A stretch of 6,302 nt of DNA from Anaerolineae bacterium (GTDB lineage: Bacteria; Chloroflexota; Anaerolineae; 4572-78), in assembly GCA_027022125.1 (NCBI GenBank), contig JALVZI010000588.1, forward strand, positions 1 to 6,302, given 5' to 3'. A model generated the notes under the pieces. It was not told where the DNA came from. It saw only the letters and a list, made by a program, of their open reading frames with translations, and made no database searches. Shown here in pieces: positions 1-5,003 of the stretch; within the stretch, counting starts at the first letter, position 1; every line of letters begins with the position of its first letter. The position numbers were made by a program, and so were the translations under genes.

Positions 1-1
1 C

Positions 2-910
2 CCCGATACCGTCATGTTCCCCAATGTGGGTCAGCAATCATACAGCGACCCCGACGGGCGATTTACCATCGTCTTTCCGGCAAATTGGCAAACAGTGGCG
101 CAACCGTCTGGCGGCGTGGTTTTTGTTGACCCCACCGGACGCGCCGCCTTCGGCGTGCAATTTACCCCCACCGACCGCCAACTTTCCACCGACGCGCTCA
201 CCGATGCCGCTGTGCAATTTGCCACCACCAATTTCGGCAGCGACCCATCGTTCAAAATTCTCTCTCAAACAAACGGTATTGTTCAATTTAAAAATGATGA
301 CCCGCAACTCGGCGCCACCGTCAACCAAATTAAAGCGGCGCAGTACGGGCAGATGGTCTATTTTACCCAAATAACAATTGTCGAATCGCTGTGGGCACAG
401 ACCGCCCCCGCACTGCAAGCGATGGCTGATACCCTGCACGTGCTGCGCACCGAAACACTCCCCACCCCGACCGCGCCGCCGGCATGGGTGCTGTACACCA
501 GCCCGCCGCTCGGCGTGGCATTTTTGGTTGCCAACAACTGGCAGGTTTCCGAAACGGAAAATGCCGTTACCGCCGAATGGCATTCATCGGGTATGAGTTT
601 TACGGTGGCGGTGGAACCGGCGCAAAATGCTGAACAATTTTTGCAGGTGCAACTCGATGCGCTGGCAAAAACCGACCCCGCCGCCACCCATTCCGACATC
701 ACCGCCGATACCGTCGGCGGCATTGCGGGCTTTAAAGTGGACTATTTGTATTCTTCGCCCGATGATATTAAAATGGCGGCATCCAGTTTCGCAGGTGAAT
801 CCGGCGGAAAATTGTATCACGTAAAAATTGCCGCGCCACAGCCGGTATTCCCCACCGCGCTCGATTGGTTCATCCCCATGCTGGAAAGCCTGAAAATAAT
901 AGGCGAATGA
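2..910 (+). CDS. Hypothetical protein with two tandem PsbP/DcrB-like domains (5' end outside window)
   Basis: The frame is open to the left edge, with P-D-T-V encoded ahead of the ATG at 14, so that ATG is probably internal and the true start, with any signal peptide, is outside the window. Numbering from the ATG at 14, two similar modules are visible: about residues 10-145 and 159-296, joined by a Pro/Thr-rich linker (146-158). Both modules have an aromatic/hydrophobic strand ending in N-W (N24-W25; N175-W176), a later G-I-x-x-F-K (88-93; 236-241), a G-x-x-(V/L)-Y strand, and a C-terminal helix ending in a short hydrophobic strand. This layout resembles the PsbP / DcrB (DUF1795) fold, often seen in secreted or lipid-anchored proteins; that assignment is inferred from pattern, not from a search. 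No catalytic motif was recognised. It is followed after 54 nt by the FAD/Fe-S oxidoreductase on the same strand, so co-transcription is possible. Confidence 0.75.
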   Translation, partial: PDTVMFPNVGQQSYSDPDGRFTIVFPANWQTVAQPSGGVVFVDPTGRAAFGVQFTPTDRQLSTDALTDAAVQFATTNFGSDPSFKILSQTNGIVQFKNDDPQLGATVNQIKAAQYGQMVYFTQITIVESLWAQTAPALQAMADTLHVLRTETLPTPTAPPAWVLYTSPPLGVAFLVANNWQVSETENAVTAEWHSSGMSFTVAVEPAQNAEQFLQVQLDALAKTDPAATHSDITADTVGGIAGFKVDYLYSSPDDIKMAASSFAGESGGKLYHVKIAAPQPVFPTALDWFIPMLESLKIIGE

Positions 911-968
911 TGCGAATAGCGAATTGCGAATAGCAAATGACCAATGACAAAGGACGAATGACCGATGA
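903..968. repeat. Degenerate 7-nt-period tandem repeat filling the spacer
   Basis: The first unit overlaps the stop codon of the upstream gene (gene end GGCGAATGA). Clear heptamers follow at 912-918 (GCGAATA), 919-925 (GCGAATT) and 926-932 (GCGAATA). More diverged units follow: an 8-mer at 933-940, then CCAATGA (941-947), CAAAGGA (948-954), CGAATGA (955-961) and CCGATGA (962-968). The last unit contains the start codon of the next gene at 965, and one diverged unit supplies its AGGA ribosome binding site. The whole intergenic spacer is thus repeat. Heptanucleotide arrays of similar style are known in cyanobacteria as STRR elements; no homology to those is claimed. Confidence 0.75.
951..954 (+). 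promoter_or_regulatory. Ribosome binding site supporting the start at 965
   Basis: AGGA ends 10 nt before the ATG at 965. The nearer-looking ATG at 958 is out of frame, so this site favours 965. It lies inside a diverged unit of the heptamer array. Confidence 0.5.
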
Positions 969-3856
969 CCCCACAAATTCCTCCTGATTTTTGGGCAGAA
1001 CTCCGCCGTCGGGTGGCGGGCGATGTGAAAAACGATTTGTACAGCCGCACATTGTACAGTACCGACGCTTCCATCTACCAGGTGCAGCCGCTGGGCGTGT
1101 TCTTTCCCCGCAACGCCGACGACATTCAGGCGGCAACGGAAATTGCGGCGAAATACCGCGTGCCGGTGCTGGTGCGCGGCGGTGGAACCAGTCTCGCCGG
1201 GCAGGCGGTCAACGAGGCGTTGATAATGGACGCCAGCCGCCATATGACCCGCGTGCTGGAAGTGAACCCCGCCGAACACTGGGCGCGGGTTCAGCCCGGG
1301 CTGGTGCTCGACCATTTGAACGATGCGGTTGCCCCGCACGGGCTGAAATACGGTCCCGACCCCGCCAGCAGCAATCGTGCCACACTGGGCGGCATTGTGG
1401 GCAACAATTCCACCGGTTCGCATTCCATCGTGTATGGCATGACTGCCGACCACATTTTGCGCACCGATGTGGTGCTCAGTGACGGTTCGACGGCGCAATT
1501 TGCCCCGCTGACCACCGCCGAATTCGAGCGCGCGCAAGCCAAAAGCGGGTTGGAGGGCGACATCTATCGCGGGTTGGCAAAATTGCTGGCGGAAAACGAG
1601 CGGGTTATCGCCGACGGCACACCATCGCATTGGCGGCGGTGCGGCGGCTATAATGTTGACCGGCTCATCAAAACCGACACCATCAATTTGGCAAAATTGA
1701 TGGTCGGTGCGGAAAGTACACTCGGCGCGGTGACGGAAATCACGCTGAATTTGGTGGAAAAACCGAAATTCACCGCGCTGGCAGTCGTCCATTTCGACAC
1801 GGTGATGAGCGCGCTGGAAGCCGTGCCGCTGCTGCTGGAAACGAAACCATCGGCGGTGGAACTGATTGACGAACTCGCCCTGCGGATGAGCCGCGAAGTG
1901 CCGGAATATGCTCGCCAACTGACATTTTTGGAAGGCAAGCCGAATGCCATTTTGGTGACGGAATATACCGGCGATTCAGCCGCGGAGGTGAAGGGCAAAC
2001 TCGACATTCTCGACCGGTTTTTGGCGAAACACCGCCTCGGCACGGCGAATGTGCGCGCCGAAAGCGCCGAAATGCAGGCGAATGTCTGGGCAGTGCGAAA
2101 GAACAGTCTCGGCTTGCTGATGCGCGTCAAAGGGGATTACAAACCCCTGCCGTTCATTGAAGATTCTGCCGTGCCGGTGGAACATCTGGCGGAATATGTC
2201 GGTCAGATTCAGCAAATTTGCGCCGAGTTGGATACCAAACTGGTCTATTATGCTCATGCCAGCGCGGGCTGTCTGCACATTCGCCCGCTGGTCAACTTGA
2301 AAACCGCCGACGGCATCGAAAAAATGGAGCGAATCAGCCGCGCGGCGGCGGAGTTGGTGGCGGGATACGATGGCGCGTGGAGCAGCGAGCACGGCGACGG
2401 GCGCGCTCGCAGTTATATGAACGAGCATTTTTACGGCAAAGAATTGTATGGCGTTTACAAGCAGGTGAAAACGCTCTTCGACCCGCAAAATCTGTTCAAT
2501 CCCGGCAATATCGTGGATGCGGGCGCGATGACCGAGCATCTGCGGTACGGCGCGGATTATCGCACCATCGAAATCAAACCGTATCTCAACTGGGCGGAAG
2601 AAGGCGGCTTTGCCGCCGCCGTCGAAGCGTGCAACGGCGCGGCGGTGTGCCGCAAAGATACGGGCAATATGTGTCCGTCATATATGGCAACCCGCGATGA
2701 AGAGCACTCGACGCGCGGGCGCGCCAATTTGCTGCGCGCGGCGTTGGCGGGGCGCATTCCGCACGAAGAGTTGTTCAGCGAGCGAATGTACGGCGCACTC
2801 GATTTGTGTGTGGAATGCAAATCGTGCAAATCGGAATGCCCGTCATCGGTGGATATGGCGAAAATCAAAACGGAATTTATGGCGCATTATTATGAAAGCC
2901 ACCCCATCCCGCTGCGCTCGCGGTTGTTCGCCGATTTCGGCGCGTTGAGCCGTCTGGCATCGGGACCGCAGGCGCCGCTCATCAACTGGTTTATGCGCCG
3001 GGGATGGGTTCGCCGCGTGATGGAAAAAGTGGTGGGCATTGACCATCGCCGCGAAATGCCGCCTTTCGCCCGCCAATCGTTTGTGGCGTGGTTCAAAAAT
3101 CGAACCGATGCGCCGCCCGCCACCGAACCGCGTCAGCCGGTGGTGCTGCTGCACGACACGGTGAACACCTACAATCACCCCGAAGTTTCCATTGCCGCCA
3201 CCCGCGTGCTGGAAGCGGCGGGCTATCGCGTGCTGCTGCCCGGTCATAAAGATGTGGGACGCCCCGCCATCTCGAAAGGGATGCTCAATTTGGCAAAAGC
3301 GCTGGCGGAACACACGCTGTCGCGGCTGGAGCCGTTCGCCCGCGACGGTATTCCGATTGTCGGGCTGGAACCGAGCGATGTTTCCGCGCTGAAAGATGAC
3401 TATTTTTCAATGTTGCCCGATAATCCGGTGGTGAAATTGGTGGCGGATGTAACCGTCACATTTGAGGAATTTATGGCGTCGCTGGCGGATGACCCGAATT
3501 TCAGCCTGCCGGTTGTTTCTCCGCCGCAGAAAATCCTGCTGCACGGACACTGTCACCAAAAGGCACTCATCGGCACCGAACCGGCGAAAAAAGCGCTGTC
3601 GCTGCTGGGGGATGTGGAAATCGAAGAGTTGGACGCGGGGTGCTGCGGTATGGCGGGGTCTTTCGGGTACGAAGCGGAACATTACGATATTTCGATGGCG
3701 ATGGGCGAGCGGGTACTCTTCCCCGCCGTGCGCAGTGCTGAACCCGACCGCATCGTGGTGGCGGCGGGGGTCAGTTGCCAGCATCAAATTGCGCACGGCA
3801 CGCACCGCGATGCGCTTCATCCGGCGCAGGTTTTCGCGCGGGCGCTGGGGTTGTGA
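965..3856 (+). CDS. FAD-linked / Fe-S / CCG-domain oxidoreductase, D-lactate (or 2-hydroxyacid) dehydrogenase type
   Basis: This 963-residue fusion is close to the usual size of the YdiJ / Dld-type FAD and Fe-S dehydrogenases, which oxidise a 2-hydroxyacid such as D-lactate, D-2-hydroxyglutarate or glycolate and pass electrons to the respiratory chain. Domains in order: a PCMH-type FAD-binding domain at about 40-265 (RGGGTSLAGQ at 71-80, then a G-G-I-V-G-N-N segment at 142-148); an FAD-oxidase C-terminal domain at about 270-525 (FIEDSAVP 397-404, HASAGCLHIR 431-440, EHGDGR 475-480, N-L-F-N-P-G-N at 509-515); a ferredoxin-like segment with C556, C562 and C570-P, then C615-x2-C618-x2-C621-x3-C625-P; and two CCG-type domains. 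The second CCG domain is intact (C863 in HCHQK, C893-C894-G, C938). The first, about 708-815, has D763-V764 where family members usually have Cys-Cys before G-R-P, and D805 where E-P-S-C is usual. No signal peptide or membrane helix is seen, so it is probably cytosolic or membrane-peripheral. The exact substrate cannot be decided from sequence. It is the longest gene here and has no frameshift. Confidence 0.93.
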   Translation: MTPQIPPDFWAELRRRVAGDVKNDLYSRTLYSTDASIYQVQPLGVFFPRNADDIQAATEIAAKYRVPVLVRGGGTSLAGQAVNEALIMDASRHMTRVLEVNPAEHWARVQPGLVLDHLNDAVAPHGLKYGPDPASSNRATLGGIVGNNSTGSHSIVYGMTADHILRTDVVLSDGSTAQFAPLTTAEFERAQAKSGLEGDIYRGLAKLLAENERVIADGTPSHWRRCGGYNVDRLIKTDTINLAKLMVGAESTLGAVTEITLNLVEKPKFTALAVVHFDTVMSALEAVPLLLETKPSAVELIDELALRMSREVPEYARQLTFLEGKPNAILVTEYTGDSAAEVKGKLDILDRFLAKHRLGTANVRAESAEMQANVWAVRKNSLGLLMRVKGDYKPLPFIEDSAVPVEHLAEYVGQIQQICAELDTKLVYYAHASAGCLHIRPLVNLKTADGIEKMERISRAAAELVAGYDGAWSSEHGDGRARSYMNEHFYGKELYGVYKQVKTLFDPQNLFNPGNIVDAGAMTEHLRYGADYRTIEIKPYLNWAEEGGFAAAVEACNGAAVCRKDTGNMCPSYMATRDEEHSTRGRANLLRAALAGRIPHEELFSERMYGALDLCVECKSCKSECPSSVDMAKIKTEFMAHYYESHPIPLRSRLFADFGALSRLASGPQAPLINWFMRRGWVRRVMEKVVGIDHRREMPPFARQSFVAWFKNRTDAPPATEPRQPVVLLHDTVNTYNHPEVSIAATRVLEAAGYRVLLPGHKDVGRPAISKGMLNLAKALAEHTLSRLEPFARDGIPIVGLEPSDVSALKDDYFSMLPDNPVVKLVADVTVTFEEFMASLADDPNFSLPVVSPPQKILLHGHCHQKALIGTEPAKKALSLLGDVEIEELDAGCCGMAGSFGYEAEHYDISMAMGERVLFPAVRSAEPDRIVVAAGVSCQHQIAHGTHRDALHPAQVFARALGL

Positions 3857-3868
3857 TACAACTTTTTT
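3850..3868 (+). terminator. Weak intrinsic-terminator candidate overlapping the oxidoreductase stop codon
   Basis: GTTGT (3850-3854) pairs with ACAAC (3858-3862) across a 3-nt loop, directly followed by six T residues (3863-3868). The stem is only 5 bp with two G-C pairs and includes the stop codon region, so it may be weak or coincidental. Confidence 0.3.
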
Positions 3869-3942
3869 CATCTGCAGCCGTAATGTATGGTGACGGCGGT
3901 TTGCCGGAAACATACTTTTGAAAGGTATCTATTCAGGGAGAC

Positions 3943-4005
3943 GGGAAAAACGCCCTTCGATACGCGGTTCGCGCAGCGAACCGCTACTCAGGATGCGTTT
4001 TTCCC
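3943..4005 (-). repeat. Palindromic repeat copy R1 (inverted orientation)
   Basis: The outer arms GGGAAAAACGC (3943-3953) and GCGTTTTTCCC (3995-4005) are perfect 11-bp inverted repeats. Inside them, read on the minus strand, are the constant strands ATCCTGAGTA and GTATCGAAGG found in the other two copies. They flank an inner hairpin with 9-bp arms, GCGGTTCGC (3964-3972) and GCGAACCGC (3976-3984), and a 3-nt loop. CCT (3954-3956) and AGG (3990-3992) of the constant strands can pair as well. It lies 2 nt from copy R2 and points the opposite way. Confidence 0.88.
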
Positions 4006-4007
4006 TG

Positions 4008-4057
4008 CCGATTCCATCCTGAGTAGCCCACAGGGCGCATCGAAATGAAAAAATCGG
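4008..4057 (+). repeat. Palindromic repeat copy R2, containing the GIY-YIG start codon
   Basis: The outer arms CCGATT (4008-4013) and AATCGG (4052-4057) are inverted repeats. The first constant strand is TCCTGAGTA (4017-4025); the inner stem is GCCC (4026-4029) with GGGC (4033-4036) around an ACA loop. The second constant strand is diverged here to GCATCGAAAT (4037-4046). That divergence falls where the ATG of the downstream gene sits (4045-4047). Confidence 0.85.
4032..4035 (+). promoter_or_regulatory. Shine-Dalgarno-like AGGG supplied by repeat R2
   Basis: AGGG, part of the inner stem of R2, lies 9 nt before the ATG at 4045 and is the only purine-rich candidate ribosome binding site there. 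If R2 folds in mRNA, the site would be paired with 4027-4029, which could limit translation. That effect is inference. Confidence 0.4.
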
Positions 4058-4341
4058 TTTGGTTGTATATCCTCAAATGCGCTGATGGCTCATATTACAC
4101 CGGGCACACCGATAATTTGGAAAAACGATTCGCAGAACATCAGGCGGGTGAGGGTTCGGAATGGACAAGAAAGCGATTACCTGTGAAGGTGGTATTTTCG
4201 CAAGAATTTCCTGATAGAGATCAAGCATTTGAAATGGAACGCACGATTAAAAAGTGGTCGAGAGCCAAAAAAGAAGCATTGATAAACGGGAATTGGGACT
4301 TGTTGCGATGGTTGTCAAAAAAAACGGCATTCCGAAAGTGA
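4045..4341 (+). CDS. Small GIY-YIG nuclease-domain protein (YhbQ / UPF0213-like)
   Basis: The 98 residues are almost entirely one GIY-YIG domain, the usual length for orphan members. The motif is seen as Y8-I9-L10 and Y18-T19-G20. The expected catalytic Arg is R28 (E-K-R-F-A-E-H) and the metal-binding Glu is E65 in M-E-R-T-I-K-K-W-S-R, so all key residues appear present. The fold is known to cleave DNA with a divalent metal; the natural substrate of this orphan type is not known to me. The start at 4045 is the first ATG after an in-frame TAG at 4024 that belongs to repeat R2, so the N-terminus M-K-K-S-V is encoded by the repeat arm. A hand count gives 126 G+C of 297 (42%), well below its neighbours, which suggests separate origin. 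A second repeat copy begins 20 nt after the stop. A role in moving or processing the flanking repeats is inferred from position only; an alternative is a stray DNA-repair-type gene. Confidence 0.9.
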   Translation: MKKSVWLYILKCADGSYYTGHTDNLEKRFAEHQAGEGSEWTRKRLPVKVVFSQEFPDRDQAFEMERTIKKWSRAKKEALINGNWDLLRWLSKKTAFRK

Positions 4342-4350
4342 AAGTTGGAC

Positions 4351-4418
4351 GTATTTTTCAACCGATTTCATCCTGAGTAGCCCGCAGGGCGTATCGAAGG
4401 GTGAAATCGGCAAAATAC
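4351..4418 (+). repeat. Palindromic repeat copy R3 with extended outer arms
   Basis: The core arms CCGATTTCA (4362-4370) and TGAAATCGG (4402-4410) are perfect 9-bp inverted repeats. Further out, GTATTTT (4351-4357) pairs with AAAATAC (4412-4418) across a small internal loop. Inside are TCCTGAGTA (4371-4379), an inner stem GCCC/GGGC with loop GCA (4380-4390), and GTATCGAAGG (4391-4400). The repeat lies between the GIY-YIG stop and the copper-chaperone gene and could affect transcript ends, but no T-run follows it, so it is not a classic intrinsic terminator. Confidence 0.88.
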
Positions 4419-4450
4419 CACTGTATTCTCAATAGTTACCATTTCAGAAA

Positions 4451-4454
4451 GGAG
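4451..4454 (+). promoter_or_regulatory. Strong ribosome binding site of the copper chaperone gene
   Basis: GGAG within AAAGGAG lies 5 nt before the ATG at 4460 and is the best Shine-Dalgarno sequence in the window. It fixes the start. No convincing promoter was found in 4411-4450. Confidence 0.8.
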
Positions 4455-4459
4455 ATTCA

Positions 4460-4900
4460 ATGAAAAAACTTATCGGATTTGTATTGTTGGCATTGATGTT
4501 GGCGGCGGCGCAGTGCAACGGCGGCAATGCCGTGCCGAAAATTGCGGTGGAAGATGCGTGGGCGCGCCCCTCGGCGATGAAAGCCGGTAGCGGCGCGGTG
4601 TATGTCACGCTGAAAAACACCGGCGGCGACGATGTGCTGGTCAGCGCCGCCTCTGATGTGGCGGAGGCGGTCGAATTGCACCAAACCAAAATGGACGGGG
4701 ATATGATGAAAATGAGTCCCGTGCCCAATATCCCCATACCGGCGGGCGAGACGGTCAAACTGGAACCGGGCGGCGAGCATATCATGCTCATCAACCTGAA
4801 ACAGCCGCTGAAACCCGGCGAGACCATCTCTGTCACCCTGAATTTTGAGAAATCCGACGCGATGACGCTGGATGTCCCCGTGAAACCGAATGGCGAATGA
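4460..4900 (+). CDS. PCu(A)C-family periplasmic/extracytoplasmic copper chaperone
   Basis: The 146 residues match the PCu(A)C (DUF461) family, which binds Cu(I) outside the cytoplasm and helps load the CuA site of cytochrome c oxidase. The family motif H-x10-M-x21-H-x-M is exact: H74, M85, H107 and M109. The N-terminus is a signal peptide (K2-K3, hydrophobic 4-17). C19 after L-A-A-A-Q could be a lipidation site, but Gln at -1 is unusual for a lipobox, so cleavage by signal peptidase I is also possible. The early D-A-W-A-R-P segment (32-37) and the A-V-Y-V-T-L strand (46-51) are also typical. The C-terminus is short, without a His-rich tail. The gene ends with GGC-GAA-TGA, which is also the first unit of the octamer array. 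No oxidase or Sco gene is next to it in this window. Confidence 0.95.
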   Translation: MKKLIGFVLLALMLAAAQCNGGNAVPKIAVEDAWARPSAMKAGSGAVYVTLKNTGGDDVLVSAASDVAEAVELHQTKMDGDMMKMSPVPNIPIPAGETVKLEPGGEHIMLINLKQPLKPGETISVTLNFEKSDAMTLDVPVKPNGE

Positions 4901-4997
4901 GCGAATGGGGGGAATTTGCGAATAAGCGAATGAGCGAATCTGCGAATGGGCGAATTTGCCACCCTGCCACTTTGCAACCCTGCAACCTTGCTACCCC
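4893..4997. repeat. 8-nt-period tandem array between convergent genes
   Basis: Thirteen units run with an exact 8-nt period except one 9-nt unit (4909-4917). The first part is GCGAAT plus two variable bases, at 4893, 4901, 4918, 4926, 4934, 4942 and 4950. Without losing phase it changes to GC-N-AC units at 4958 (GCCACCCT), 4966 (GCCACTTT), 4974 (GCAACCCT), 4982 (GCAACCTT) and 4990 (GCTACCCC). The array begins inside the end of the copper chaperone gene and stops 6 nt before the udk stop codon, so it fills the spacer. No hairpin terminator for either gene is visible in it. Confidence 0.85.
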
Positions 4998-5003
4998 GAA
5001 ACC

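Larger units (their letters stand above)
4008..4410 (+). mobile_element. Candidate GIY-YIG unit bracketed by direct copies of a palindromic repeat
   Basis: Repeat copies R2 (4008-4057) and R3 (4362-4410) lie in the same orientation 354 bp apart. Over 37 aligned positions (4008-4044 against 4362-4398) they differ at three sites, all transitions. Between and partly inside them lies a single AT-richer gene for a small GIY-YIG nuclease, whose first codons are part of R2. An inverted copy (R1) abuts on the left. This arrangement suggests a small mobile or repeat-associated element; no transposase, target-site duplication or integrase was found, so the boundaries and mobility are inferred. Confidence 0.5.

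Noticed and set aside
14..16. ATG at 14 as the true start of the first gene
   Set aside because: The frame is open upstream to the window edge, no ribosome binding site is visible, and a secreted-type protein should begin with a signal peptide, which is missing.
584..1918. Long open frame on the minus strand (444 codons) antisense to the oxidoreductase and the upstream gene
   Set aside because: It runs across two well-supported plus-strand genes and a repeat spacer and is Arg/His/Gly-rich as expected from reading GC-rich codons backward; it shows no domain.
3407..3913. Minus-strand open frame of 168 codons
   Set aside because: It is antisense to the conserved CCG region of the oxidoreductase and shows no recognisable domain.
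3894..3928. Small hairpins (CGGC/GCCG at 3894-3906 and ATAC/GTAT at 3912-3928)
   Set aside because: Stems of four pairs with no T-run or conserved partner are expected by chance.
3943..4005. Classic intrinsic terminator
   Set aside because: The hairpin is strong, but the T-run is part of the outer stem, not a tail after it, and the internal strands match the other repeat copies.
3943..4410. CRISPR array
   Set aside because: Only three repeat copies in mixed orientation, with unequal spacing and a gene between them, and no Cas genes; the structure is palindromic-repeat type.
4345..4428. Possible -35/-10 promoter elements upstream of the copper chaperone
   Set aside because: TTGGAC at 4345 and TATTCT at 4423 are not at a compatible spacing with partner boxes.
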